Of a DNA stretch of 64,000 bases, positions 49,755-61,059 are shown piece after piece. A model generated the notes under the pieces. The model was not told the origin of the DNA. It did not search any database and saw only the letters and a list, made by a program, of their open reading frames with translations. The translations under genes and the position numbers were made by a program. The stretch is from Zeus faber (lineage: Eukaryota; Chordata; Actinopteri; Zeiformes; Zeidae), in assembly GCA_960531495.1 (NCBI GenBank), contig OY482862.1, positions 6,443,114-6,507,113 of the forward strand, written 5' to 3'. How positions within the stretch are numbered: position 1 is the stretch's first letter; every line of letters starts with the position of its first letter.

Positions 49755-51329
49755 GAGAAACGTCGGGAAGCGTTTGGATGTTCCCGTGTCATCGCTGCAA
49801 ATGCCAAGGAACTCACCTCCCAGAACGGCATCAAAGTAGCCGTCGTCCATGTCGTAGTCTGCGGAGGCCAAAAGAAATAACGCAAAGTCAGCTCAATGTT
49901 CACGTATCGGAGAGAACAAATGACTGACAATGTCAGCAAAACCCCCCCAAAAAACAACATGGCGGGAACCCGCGCTGTGTGTGTTTGTGTGTGCACACAC
50001 TCCGTTTCCTTTCCAGTTAACTCCGACATGGTTATTTTAACAAATGTGAATTTTTCATGGCGGTTTGTTTTAACAGACAGCTGTCTCTGGGAGCTTCTTT
50101 GAGAGAGAGACAGAGAGAGACAGAGACAGAGACGGAGACGGAGAGAGAGCGCGAGACAGAGAGAGAAACGCTCATTACAGGAAAGCGATTAAAGGTAATC
50201 ATGAATTATTGCGCAGGCAACATCTGTCCGCCTCCACTTGACTTTCTCTGAAGGGCGGCGATGCGGGTGGAGGTCGCCCAAGCGCTTTTCTTTTTTTGTA
50301 AAAGAAAAAAACTCACTGTGGGACCCGGGAACGGTGTTTCGGTACGCAAAAAGGTCTGTGTGCGTGTGTGTGTGTGTGTGTGTTGAGCTCCATTGTTTTC
50401 TAATGAAGAAACAAATTGCGCGCAATTAAACTGCAGCCTCATTAACGCCTAATCACCCACAACCTCTAGGTGTTCGCTCATTAGATTCTCATTGTTTATG
50501 ATGCGGAAATGTTAGAAAGATGGATGGATGGATGATAGATACACAAAAAAATATGTAAAATATATAATATATATAAAATAAGTATATATAATAATAAAAT
50601 AGATATAGAAGTAATGAGAACATTGAATGAACTGGAAAAATAGAGCTGCAATGGCAGCAAATTAAAGGGGAATCACACAGCTGGCCTGTTTCTGTTCTAT
50701 TATTGTTTCTCTATTTCTATTTCTTTTGGCTTTTTTGGGGGGGGTTCTCTCACTTCACTCCATTTACTCGGTGCAGCTGCATGTAGACGCCGCCTCATTA
50801 GTATTAGCTCAGAATGTGATGTATTAGCTCATTTTTGATGTACGCTCACAGATCACACAGCCTCTCCCCCCCCCCCTCCCCCTCCTCCTCTTCCTCTTCC
50901 TCCTCCTCCTCCTCCCCCTCCTCCTCCTCTTCCTCCTCCTTCGCAGACACCATCAAAGGCGAGTCCCATCTGCTCGGAATTCGTCTTAGAAGTCAAACGG
51001 GGAGGCAAAGAGAGAAAGAGAGAGAGAGCGGGAAAGAGAGAGAGGGGGACGAAACTCGGACCCCAGATACTCACATTCGATTTTTTTCTCCCCCTATCGT
51101 ACTCATCCTATTTATCTGATAGGGGAGGGGGGCAACAACAAATACCTGGGAACAATTTCCTGTGTGTGCGCTAGTGCGGGCAGCGGAGGATGAGCCTGCC
51201 GATGGATTGCTCGCCGCGGAATAGAAAATCTCTCTTTTCTGGGTAATGAAAAATAGGGGAGGAAGAAACAAAAAAAAAAAAAAAAAAAGAACTTACCGAC
51301 GGGGGTTGGCGTGCTTGTTTCGGCGAGAC
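48396..51329 (-). CDS. gypc: Glycophorin C-like, partial (last three exons)
   Basis: Encodes the C-terminal about 90 residues of a single-pass membrane glycoprotein that anchors the spectrin-actin skeleton through protein 4.1 and a MAGUK (p55/MPP1). The exons are 51297-51329, 49817-49858 and 48396-48592. All junctions are phase 1 and join cleanly. They give a stem ([20 protein letters not shown]), a hydrophobic span from [10 protein letters not shown] to LVVVVI, a juxtamembrane [10 protein letters not shown] (4.1-binding in human GYPC), [26 protein letters not shown] and a terminal EYFI PDZ ligand. Human GYPC has ETSTPT in its stem, [20 protein letters not shown] in its tail and the same EYFI end. 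The family is usually about 100-130 residues. The N-terminal exon with the start codon was not found. Introns are 1438 and 1224 bases. Confidence 0.88.
48835..48915. mobile_element. Possible hAT-like transposon terminus inside a gypc intron
   Basis: GGGGCTATTCAACTGGTGGC and CCGGGGACCAAACGGGGCCC resemble the ends of hAT-type elements (GGGCTATTCAACTGGCGGCCC). The other end was not found. It lies in the intron between 48593 and 49816. Confidence 0.4.
49715..49762. repeat. (GA)n/(GACA)n microsatellite
   Basis: A short purine-rich run in the last gypc intron. A similar run lies at 50102-50172 in the next intron. Confidence 0.85.
49817..49858 (-). CDS. gypc: gypc internal exon (stem to start of membrane span)
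   Basis: A 42-base exon with acceptor TTTTGGCCTCCGCAG and donor GTGAGT. It encodes [14 protein letters not shown] when joined in phase. The acidic, tyrosine-bearing stem precedes the membrane span. The length is a multiple of three, so skipping it would keep the frame. Confidence 0.85.
50866..50941. repeat. (CCT)n microsatellite
   Basis: Pyrimidine-only C-run and CCT/CTT triplets of about 75 bases in the intron between 49859 and 51296. Confidence 0.95.
51297..51329 (-). CDS. gypc: gypc internal exon (extracellular stem)
   Basis: A 33-base exon with acceptor ATATATCCACAG and donor GTAAGT. It encodes [10 protein letters not shown] plus part codons. The ETSTPT run is the same as in the human stem, where Ser and Thr are O-glycosylated. 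It is also a multiple of three in length, so it could be skipped without a frame change. Poly(A) and AT-rich sequence flank it on the donor side. Confidence 0.82.
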
Positions 51330-53785
51330 CTGTGGATATATTAGATACAAGGCTTAGTCACCTGGGGGAAGAAAAGTCGTAGTATTCAAAGATGAAGAAG
51401 ATTCTTCAGCTGTGTGCGTGTGTGTGTGCGTGTGTGTGTGTGTTAACTGAATCAGTGTGGCATGCATTATGTACTATAAATCAAAGCTGGCCAGATAAAC
51501 GATAAAGAAAAGTTGCAGCCAAGCGGTCATCAATGAAACATTGTTTTCCTAATTGATCGTTTCTGTACCCCTCCGGTAGCCCTGACCATGAGCCTAACCC
51601 TAACACCATCCGAAAGACCATCCATTCCGCTCCTCCTTGCCCATAAATTACCCAATTCTTTCGTTTAATTCTCTTTATGCATTTATTTTTATTCTATTTT
51701 CATTCTTCTTTTCCTTATCCTTTCTTTTGTAAAAAAAATACAAATTGCTAATGTAGCCTTCTATAAATATATTTATATATATAATATATTTATAAATATA
51801 TATATATATATTTAAATATATTTATAATATATATTTATAATTAAATAAATATTTTTATATTATAATTTTTAATATTTATAAATAATTATAAGGAATAACA
51901 AATTCCTGTTTTACAATAATGTAGCCTTCTCTAAGACATGCAAACATTAAAACATCAAACAACATTCAAACATCAAACAACGTTTAATAATCTTTAAAAA
52001 ACAAAATATAAAAAAATGTATATATAAAAAATATATCCCAGATGACTTGGTGTCCCAGCCCACACAGCTGCAATACAAAACTTCACTCTGCGAGGATTTA
52101 GAGCTTGAGCGAAGTTTAAAGAGCTGTTGATCTGATTTTCTCTCCTACTGCGGTTGAGTTTTGAGATACATGCATTCAGAAGAGCAGGAGGGGCGGGGGT
52201 ACAGGGTTGATACATTTGTGGGAGAGAGAGGGAGAGAGGGGGACAACTGGCCGGGGGAGCCCGCTGGGCCGGCCAGCCTCCTCTTCAAAAAGAGTCCAGA
52301 TCCCTCTTCCCGATGAGCCAAACCGAGCGTGGGAGCATAGGCCGGAGCTCGAGCCAGAGCCAGAGCTAAAAGGCCTGAGATGAGGGGCGGGGTGGGGTGT
52401 GAGGGGGGTGGTGGGGCGGGTACTATGGGATGCCACGGAGAATTAGAGCGCCGTGGTGGAGCCGTTCCTGTTTGGAACGTTCTGCAGTCACATAAACAGA
52501 ATAGCTTCCCTTAGCCCCCGGGAGGAGCGACGCCATCCGCAGCTTTCATCGCGTTCCCAGAAGTGGCGTTAATCTCGCCTCCCAAAGCCGGCTTCCGAAG
52601 CGGCATTTGGGCGACAGTCTGGGAAGGAAGGGCCGGGTTGAACTGGAAGCCAAATTAATTCCGCCCCGTAAGCGCCGCGGCTGACACTGCGCTGATATGA
52701 TATTCTCGGGGAAATAATTATATGCGGGAGAAGGCCCCGGCTTGCGATTCACTCCGGTCTGACTGTGCCTCCGCAACGCGGTCCAAGAACAAGGGCGAGG
52801 GGGGCGTGGGGGGTGACACACACATTACGTGGACGTTCTTTTTCGTCTTTGGCCATCTCGCATCTCACCCCGATCATGCCGCACGGACATTCAAAAACAA
52901 GAATGTTATCATTGCAGTGCAGATAGTGTTTGAGCTCTCGGGGGGGGGGGGGGTTTCCGGCGTTATGTTGTCGCGGTTGCCCAGTCAATTTCCAGGGGCC
53001 TCTCAGGACAGGCTGGCGTCTGTTGTGCATTTAATGGAGTCGCGATAAGTGTGGAGAGTTCCATCCAGTCAGCCAACAGCCATGACAAAATAAAAAATAT
53101 CCCTGGACCTGGCAACGGGTCCTTTAGGGCAATTATTCTATCACAGCACAATGGCGTCCACAATAGAAAAACACAATCAAAAAAGCCATCATGTCGTTAT
53201 CATGTCCCTGCTCGGTGCAGCCACGTATTGTTACCTTTAATCGTAAAGGTTGCGGGGTCCTAATATTGGGGCCCCCGCACCGAATCAATTCAATGAGAAA
53301 AAACAAAACAAAAAACAGCCAAGCGGGGGCTCTGGATTGAGGGCATGGTGCTCTCAATGAAGAGGGGCCAAGAAAACAGCTTTAGTGAATTGGCCACTTT
53401 TGCGATTTCCAAGCACTAGACGCAGAGCAGAACTTTTTGCTGGCGAGTGGTTTATGAAGATGGAAGTGTAAGTACCGCCTTGAAAGCACTTTTCAAAATG
53501 CGAGCGCTCTCCAAGCCAACTTGAAGTGTTGGTTTGGAAATGTCCCAACCTCACCTGGTGAACAGCGGGGGGTGGGTGCGGGCGGCTCATCTGTATCTGT
53601 TTCTCATTGTGCTCGTCTCGCCGGCTGGTGAAAATATTCACTACATATTCACTAACCCGTGGCCTCCACGAGGTGCACCTGCCTATTTTTCTCAACCTCT
53701 TCCTCTATAACCACCTCTTGCTCTCTTCTGTCATTGGCTGTCATTGGAAATGAAATGAACACTTTAACGTCTGTGGTGCCATAAA
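51330..53785. other. Sequence upstream of the known gypc exons
   Basis: It should contain or lead to the missing 5' exon(s), but no minus-strand ATG frame with a phase-1 GT donor and signal or stem character can be defended. It holds AT-rich DNA (51730-52020), a GC-rich patch (52180-52560) and a run of 16 G (52937-52952). Confidence 0.4.
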
Positions 53786-54330
53786 TCAGTGTTTCCCAAC
53801 CTTTTTTATACCATTTGTTTAATCCTAATTAAATCACAATTAAATAATCCCATGGCACTATACCACTATCGAGTTAACTGCTAAAAACATCAGAAACATT
53901 TATAACTGCGCTTATTATTATGGCCTATTAATGGTTGGTGATGAAAGACACATGGATTCGTTCATAGCGAACCAATCCTTAAAATGATTCAGGAGGTGGA
54001 ACTCCTGCAAAAAAGTGGGTGAGCGAGTTAAACCTTAACTAAAAGTAATGGGGACTAAATTTATTCCAATGCAAAAAAAAGGCCAAGGCGTTCAGGATAA
54101 TTCATTTTGAATGTGACTTTTATCCAAAATAAACAACTTTCAAAGAGTTAAATGATTCTTGTGAGAATTCCATTTACAACACAGATGATCTGAGCCGAAC
54201 CGGCTCTCCTGACTTTTGCTCACTGTTGCGTTACGTGACAACAAAAAAGTGGGAAATCAAACTCTTGTTACCGAGGGACGTCAGGAACCAAATCGCAAAA
54301 AAAGAGTCGAACCTTTCATTACTACGTAAA
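53786..54330. mobile_element. hAT-like transposon remnant
   Basis: It opens with CAGTGTTTCCCAACCTTTTTT (53790 on), the classic Charlie-type hAT terminus. Further right, 54149-54201 is an inverted relative of 38145-38188. Whether both parts belong to one element is not clear. No transposase frame was seen. Confidence 0.55.
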
Positions 54331-54879
54331 GTCGTCACTTTCAGTGTGAAACTTGTTCTGGTGAGCACAGAGCTCATATTCTAGCTGGAAGTGGTTAGTT
54401 TCAGGGAGTTATCATAACTTTATTTTTTCACCTATTTGTCCTATTATCGACAAGGTACACATGAGCTCTTGCATATCTGTACATTAAAAACATCTCCGTT
54501 TAGGAAACACCGAACACCCTGCTACTCCAGCTACACCTACGTCGCTCGAGGACACTATTTAACCAATTACGACGTACTTCACCATCTTTGAATCAACGAA
54601 ACAGGGTTGCTTTAAAATTTGTCAACGCGAGCACTTAGCCGTTTCCTTTTCTGCAGCTCATCCTTTCTGGTCCGTTTCGCATTCCATCCCCTCAACCCGG
54701 TATCTCTGCTTCTGCTCTATTTGACTTCATGACTTCTTTCAGGAAATAGAAATAGGAGAAAAATAACAACTGTGATCTATTATTCATAAGTCTGTGTCTC
54801 AGCAGCGCCCTGCAGGTACTAAAGAAATCACTTCCACTCCATCATTCGTCTTCCGTGTCATTTCACGGCGGGGACTGAG

Positions 54880-54881
<2 letters not shown>
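54331..54881. other. Unassigned sequence
   Basis: No coding or repeat signal was recognised. Confidence 0.4.
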
Positions 54882-54943
<62 letters not shown>

Positions 54944-54964
54944 TATAAAAAAAAATAAAATAAA

Positions 54965-55002
<38 letters not shown>
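54882..55002. repeat. Two (TA)n tracts around an A-rich spacer
   Basis: TA runs at 54882-54938 and 54972-55000, separated by a poly(A)-like stretch. Confidence 0.95.
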
Positions 55003-55004
<2 letters not shown>

Positions 55005-57114
55005 CTTTTTTATGGATGTCTCACAATAAAGCCTGCTGTGGGAGCGCGACCACTTGGTTAAATGAGCTATTGAGTGGGGAGGGAGGCTTTTTTATAGCCG
55101 GACCCAACAAGCTGTGATTTAAAGAACCTGCATAGCCTGCATGAAGTAGAATCCAAGTAGAAATTTGTGCTGAGGAGTCAATAAACAAATGCAATATTGT
55201 TCATAGAAAAAGGGAAGTGGAGCCCATTGCCAATGAATGTGTCGAGATCAGGGCATCCTCGTCCTCCACCCCTGAGCCAATAGCACAATACCTCCCCGGA
55301 CACAAACCACATTCATGGGCTGCCCTCAGCCTGCGGGGACAGCACACAGAGGGACGGAGCCGAGCAGGGATAGCCCAGGGACGCGTGTCAGGCGGCGGGA
55401 GGCTCTGACTGGCCCTGACCGGCGTATGGAAGTTCATTAGCGATGGGCTACTCCCTAAGGGGGTTCATTACAAACCCTCGCCATGTTAAGCACTCTCGCA
55501 ACGCACTTGAGGGTTTGGTTTTTGGTCAGCCGGCACTGAATCATTAGCAATGAGCGAGCGAAACCAGTCGATTTGGGTCAGCGCGAGTGGGTCGCAATGG
55601 GCAGGCGAAGGATTCAAAAACATCCACAGACGTCCGCCTGCAACGAGTGTGTTGGGATGGAAGCGCCGCAGCCGAAGAAGGGTGGAAACAGCAGTGGCAG
55701 CGGCAGTTATGCAAAACAGAATCAGATGGGAATTAGTTTATATTCAGCCAAGTACTTTTTCATATGCATAGGGAATTTGTTGGGTGAGATCCGTTATCTG
55801 TTGCTGTACAGAAAATGTGCATAAGGAAGGATAACAGTAGAAAGTAGCCAACTATCCAAAGATAGCCAAAACTAATGAAAAAAAAAAAGCTTTATAACAA
55901 AATAGCCAACTGAAAAACAAAAATAGCTGAATATACAAAAATAGCCATAACAAATAAAATAGAAAATAACCAAATATACAAAATAGCCAACTGAAAAACA
56001 AAAATACCCTCCTGAAAAAAAATGGCCAAATATGCAAAATAGCCAATTAAAAACAAAAATATCCCCAATTACAAAAATACCACCCCTCCAAAAAATGAAA
56101 AACAAACATACAAAATGACAAATATAGAAAAAAGTCAAGTAAATAAAAACGACCAAATATTCAGAATATACAGAATATACAAAATGCAAATTTATGTACA
56201 GGATAAGTTAAATTAAAAGTCAATAGCTGGGGCGAAGTGTCAATATGGTTGCTAGTATTGATATTAATATACATGTAGATGTCCAGGATGAATAAATATG
56301 AATACAATGATATGGGCATGGATAACAGATTTATATTTTTATGTTATAACTAGATTATTACAAACAGATTACATTAGATGTAATGCTAATATGATCCTAA
56401 TGCTGATGTTATAGCAATTCACACATCCAGATCTGATGAGTTGACATTCATTTTTGGGAAATAAATAAAATAAATTTGAGTCCAGCAGTTGTTGCTGGAG
56501 CTTCAAGGTCTGCTGCCTCCATTGAATGTTTCCCAGTGTGAATTAACCCTTTTATTTTCCTTTCCCTTCCTTTCTTTCCTCCTGTCATTTCTCCTACGCA
56601 CATGCACTCTCTATGAAAATTGACCTTGCAGGCTATAACTCATCAACTCTTTTTTTCTTTATAATGAGCTGCATTCTATCACTATTTCAGACGCCGATGG
56701 CTAGGAGGGTCAATACTGTAATCTCCCCGACCACAAGTTACAGTATGCCTTGAGATTCATGTCAAAGTCATAATGACAGCCATTTGAAGCATGTCATTAT
56801 GATAATATTCCCATGAATAAAAATAATGAACTTCCCAAAGAACACGCATAACGCATGCGGCTGACATATTTGCACTTGACCCATTGTCTCGACACCAGCC
56901 ATTAAATATTGGCCAGAGAACATTCTGTATACCCGCGTATTGGAGATTTTAATGCCCTTTAAGAGTTCAGGCTCTGTGCACAATGATTAGAAATGTATTT
57001 AAACTACGAGAAGCTTAAGCTGAGATTTCAGGGAAGGAGAATTCCTATTGGGGTCACATGTGATGTAATGTTATGTATGTTGTGTTGTCATGTAAATGAT
57101 GTTTGTTGCTCTAC
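55003..57114. other. Unique and low-complexity non-coding block
   Basis: 55850-56200 is A-rich with a recurring ATAGCCAA/ATATACAAAATAGCC motif, a degenerate short tandem repeat. 56640-57000 is balanced unique sequence and a candidate conserved non-coding element. No exon was recognised. Confidence 0.4.
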
Positions 57115-57210
57115 TCTACAGTTACTCCTCACTTAATGACCAAGTTCCGTTCATAGGACCAGGTCGTTAAGCGAATTGCTCAATAAGCGCAGACCCGTGT
57201 TATTTCACGG
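57115..57210. mobile_element. Possible DNA transposon end
   Basis: CTACAGTTACTCCTCACTTA and GACCAGGTCGTTAAGCGAAT resemble known transposon ends of the kind CTCACTTAAYGACC...GTCGTTAAGCG. There is no partner end in the window. Confidence 0.3.
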
Positions 57211-57215
57211 TAAGG

Positions 57216-57993
57216 GTGGGCCCTGTAGAGGGTGGTGCATTCAGCCGAACGTACCACTCTCCTCTCCCTGCAGGACTTAAACACCAGGAGGTGTAATAGC
57301 AGAGTCTGCAGGATCATGAAGGATCCTCATCACCCCAACAACGAACTGTTCCAGCTGCTGCGGTCAGGCAAGCGCCTCCGCAGTCACACAGCGAGAACAG
57401 AGAAACTGAGACAGAGTTTTTTCCTGCAAGCCATAAGGACTACCAATGTTGAACTCACCAGGGGTCCTAACAAAAATCACTGAGTCACTCACACTGCCTT
57501 ACTGTACTCTATGCTGCATACTGTATCACTGTTCTGGGTTACTGCATACTGTATCACTGTTCTGGGTTACTGCATACTGCACTGTATTGCTGTTCTGTTG
57601 CTGTGTCGTACTGTTGTATACTGTACTGTATATCTCCTCATTTTATTCACATGCACTTAACTGCACATATCTGTATATACAAATAGCCTATCCCATATAC
57701 ATATTCTATTTCACTTCTATTTTGTACCCACACATTGTATTATCTTTTTGAGTCTTATTAAATTTTTATTTTCTTTTATTTATATTATTCTATTCACTTA
57801 CTGCATTAAGTTTTAGGAATCAGTTTGTGTAAGTTAGTTAGCTGGGTAGGAATTAGGTTAGCTATTATGTTCGGTTTAGTAACTATTGTGCATAATGTCC
57901 AAGTACATTGCAAAGACATTTCACTGCATATATGTATGAACGTATGTATATGTATGTGACAAATAAAACTCTTGAATCTTGAATCTTGAATCT
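57216..57993 (+). mobile_element. LINE 3' end (Rex1/L2-like)
   Basis: The frame from 57232 to 57483 reads HSAERTTLLSLQDLNTRRCN, RIMKDPHHPNNELFQLLRSG, KRLRSHTARTEKLRQSFFLQ and AIRTTNVEL. This is the usual end of the ORF2 of a common fish LINE (LQDLYxxRC, KDPxHPxxxLFxLLPSGKRxRS, SFFPQAI). A 3' UTR of about 500 bases follows, with a 31-base tandem (ACTGCATACTGTATCACTGT) and a terminal (TTGAATC)n at 57970-57993. It is 5'-truncated: only about 85 codons remain. Confidence 0.85.
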
Positions 57994-58136
57994 AGCGTAT
58001 ATAGTGTATATAGTATAAATAGTATATACGGTATAGTGTATATAGTGTATAAATATATATAGTGTATATAGTCTATATAGTATATATAGTATATATAGTG
58101 TATATAGTATATACAGTATAGTGTATATAGTCTACA
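57994..58136. repeat. TATATAGTG-type short tandem repeat
   Basis: Degenerate repeats of GTATATAGT and GTGTATATA directly behind the LINE tail. Confidence 0.85.
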
Positions 58137-58139
58137 AAG

Positions 58140-59011
58140 GGTGATGCATGTTGACATGTTTGACGCTGAGACGGCACGCACCCAGCAGTATTGTACTCAG
58201 CGCACAATACAAACTGGTCGGAGAGCTGGTCGTAAGTCCGGACGGTTGCTAAAAGGGTTGGAAGTTCCTGTTTGGTTCAGGGGGTGGTTGTGGGATTCAG
58301 TGCGTGGCTGTGGGGTTCGGGCATGGGTGTGGGGTTCGGGGCGTGGTTGTGAGGTTCGGGGCGTAGTTGTGGGTTCTGGGGCTGCCTTTGGGAGTGGGGG
58401 GTGTGGGTCGCTGGTTTGGGTCTCGGCCCAGTAGTCGGGGGGTCAGTGTGCCAACGTGGTCGCGCGCCCCGCAGGCGGGGTGGCTGGGCTTGTGTGTCCT
58501 TCTGCGTCCCATGGGGAGGGGTGGCCTGTCCTGCCGGGGCTGGTTAGGCGTTCCATCTGGTCCTGTCAACCAGGGTCCTGAACCTGGCTGGCCATGCTAG
58601 GTGCGGGGCTCACCATGTGGCCTCCTTCGGTGTGGGGCAGACTCCTGTTGTCACACCTGGCTGCCGGGGTACCTCGGTGCATGGGGCGCTCGTCGCTGGG
58701 GGGTCGGGCTGTGGGTGGGGGTGCTGTCTTTCGCCCTCTTTTCTGTGGTCCGCATGCTCGGCGGCTGGGGGCCGACCAGGGGCCTGATGGGAGTGCGGAG
58801 CTTCCCGGCATGGTGGAGGCACATGGCGGACCGCTCTCCGTCCGTGGCTGTTGCTGTAGGTTGGCTGCCACCAGGTACGGGAGGTGAGCGTGCTGGGGCA
58901 CGGTTGGGTCTGGGGGGGGAGGTCCCGCGTGGCTGCTCCCCGGCCTGCTGCGCCCCTCGATCGAGCTGGTCGTGATTCGCCAGTGCCAAAACTCATACTC
59001 AGCACATACAC
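58140..59011 (+). repeat. GC-rich dispersed repeat, copy B/C, left half
   Basis: From about 58515 it matches copy A (22831-23275). The extra left part includes a 20-base minisatellite at 58278-58378. The block stops at CACATACAC (59003-59011) and resumes after the same nine bases at 61711-61719. Confidence 0.7.
58278..58378 (+). repeat. 20-bp minisatellite, five units
   Basis: Units of GGGGCGTGGTTGTGGGGTTC with one to four changes each, lying within the GC-rich repeat. Confidence 0.85.
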
Positions 59012-59112
59012 CAAGTCAAGTCAAGTCAAGTCACACTTTATTTATAGAGCACATTTCATACCAGGGCAACACAATGCGCTTTACAAAGAAATACAAAAAA
59101 GAAAGAGAGAAC
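59012..59112 (-). mobile_element. Retroposon 3' end with (AAGTC)n tail, reversed
   Basis: Five CAAGT/AAGTC units are followed by ACACTTTATTTATAGAGCAC, ATTTCATACC and AATGCGCTTTACAAAG. In reverse this is a fish retroposon 3' end with a short-repeat tail. It directly adjoins the 9-bp repeat CACATACAC. Confidence 0.6.
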
Positions 59113-60336
59113 CTAGTTGTCAGCCGGTCATTACAAAAGAAGGCCCCTGAAACAACAGCAACAACAAAAGCAACAACAAAGACAACAAAAACAACAATAA
59201 AAGCAACTCCAACCCCACTGGCAGCAACAGCAACAGAAACAGCAACAACGGCAGCAGCAACATTGACACCAGCAGCACAAACAACAGCAGCAACGTACGT
59301 ACAACGTACAACGTACAGAAAAGACGTCACCGGAATTGGAAGTGGTAGCTCTCACCGGAACTGGAAAGTTCACTCAGGTTAGAGATGGTTAAGTCGAGGT
59401 ATAAGGTCACGTTAACTTGAGGTATAAGGTAAGCGAGAGTTAAGTTTAGGTATAAAGTCAGCAGCAGCAACGACAACACCAGTAAAGGTATAAGGTTAGC
59501 GGCACCAACAACAGCACCAGCAGCAGCAGCAAAGACAACACCAGCAGTGTCAATACCAGCAGCAGACAACAGCAGCAACAGCGCACAAGCAAAGACGTCA
59601 CCGGGACCGGAAGTGGTAGCTCTCACTGGAACCAGAAATCTTCTCATCTGAATTGCGTCAACAGTGTGTACCATCTCATCTCAACGAAGTACAGCACAGC
59701 AAAGACGTCACCGGAACTGGAAGTGGTAGCCCTCACTGGAAACGGAAATTAAGACTGTGTGCACTATCTCATATTAATCCAGTGACGGTCCTTTTATTAG
59801 CGACCCTAAGTTACGGGTCAAGTTTTCAATCAGACCTCTGGAGGGGGAAATACTTCTTATGACCCTCTAACTGTAATATCACAACAGAAACAACCACAGC
59901 AACAGAAATAGCAGCGACATCAACACCAGCAGCAACAACAGCAAAAGAAAAGCAGGAGCAACAACAGCAACGCACATGCAAAGATCTCACCGGAACCGGA
60001 AGTGGTAGCTTTCACTGGAACCTAAAAAGTCACTCAGGTCAGAGATGTTTGAGATGTTGAGTTGAGGTACAAAGTTAGAGATATTTAAATTAGGGTATAA
60101 GGTTTGAGATGAGTTTAAGTTTAGGTTTTAGTTTAGGGATTGTTATGTTTAGGTATAATGTTTGAGACGATTAGGTTAAGGAATAAGGTCAGAGATGGTT
60201 AAGTTTAGGTATAAGGTTAGCAGCGGCAAAGACAGCACCAGTTAAGGTATAAGGTTAGCAGCACCAACAACACCACCAGCAGCAATAACAACACTAGCGG
60301 CTTGTGTACCAGTAGCAACAATAGCAGCAGCAAAAA

Positions 60337-60373
<37 letters not shown>

Positions 60374-61030
60374 AGCGCACAAGCAAAGACGTCACCGGAA
60401 CAGGAAGTGGTAGCTCTCACCGGAACCAGAAATCTCATCTGTATTGAGTCAACAGTTCTCTGGGAAGCAACGCACAGCAAAGACATGTAAATCTCCTCAT
60501 CTGTATTGAGTCAACAGTGTGTACCATCTCATCTCAACGAAGTTAAGCAGAGCAAAGATGTCACCGGAACCGGAAGTGGTAGCCCTCGCCGGAAACGGAA
60601 TTAGAACTGCGAGCACCGTCTCATTTTAATAAAGTCACAGTCCTTTAATTTGTGTCCCTAAATTACGGGTCAAGTTTTTCATTCTGACCTCGGGAGGGAG
60701 AACCTTTGGAAAAACACACCCGTCTTATAATCCTCTCACTGTAATATTACTACAGAAATTACAACAACAGCAACAGAAATAGCAGCAGCAGCAGCCACAA
60801 AACAACATCAGCAGCAGCAACATCAACTTGAGCAGCAGCAACAAAAAACAACAGCAAAAAAGACAACAGCAACGCACACGCAAAAAAGTCACCGGGAACC
60901 GGAAGTGGTAGCTCTCACCGGAACCGGAGAAGTCACTTAGGTTAGAGATGGTTAAGTTGAGGTATATGGTTAGAGATGTTTAAGTTAGGGTATAGTGTTA
61001 GAGATGCTTAATTAGCCATAAGGTAAGCAA
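59113..61030 (+). repeat. Higher-order tandem array with GACGTCACCGG / GGAAGTGG core
   Basis: A core reading GACGTCACCGGAACCGGAAG then TGGTAGCTCTCACCGGAACC (with changes) occurs near 59323, 59593, 59703, 59982, 60388, 60557 and 60887. What follows each core defines three unit types in the order a-b-c-a-b-c-a. Type a is followed by GTCACTCAGGTTAGAGATG. Type b is followed by AGAAATCTCATCTG...GTCAACAG. Type c is followed by AACGGAATTA...ACGGGTCAAGTTTT. Between them lie CAGCAA/CAACAG-rich stretches and GTTAAGTT.AGGTATAAGGT repeats. No coding function is evident. Confidence 0.85.
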
Positions 61031-61059
61031 GGGTTAAGACAATAAGAGACAATAACTCG

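Noticed and set aside
52176-52436. Candidate first exon of gypc
   Set aside because: The minus-strand frame starts with ATG, but I see no phase-1 donor at a plausible place and no resemblance to glycophorin N-termini.
59031-59674. Leu/Val- and Cys-rich minus-strand ORFs over CAA/CAG repeats
   Set aside because: They look like membrane proteins only because CAACAG-type repeats read in reverse give Leu, Val and Cys codons.
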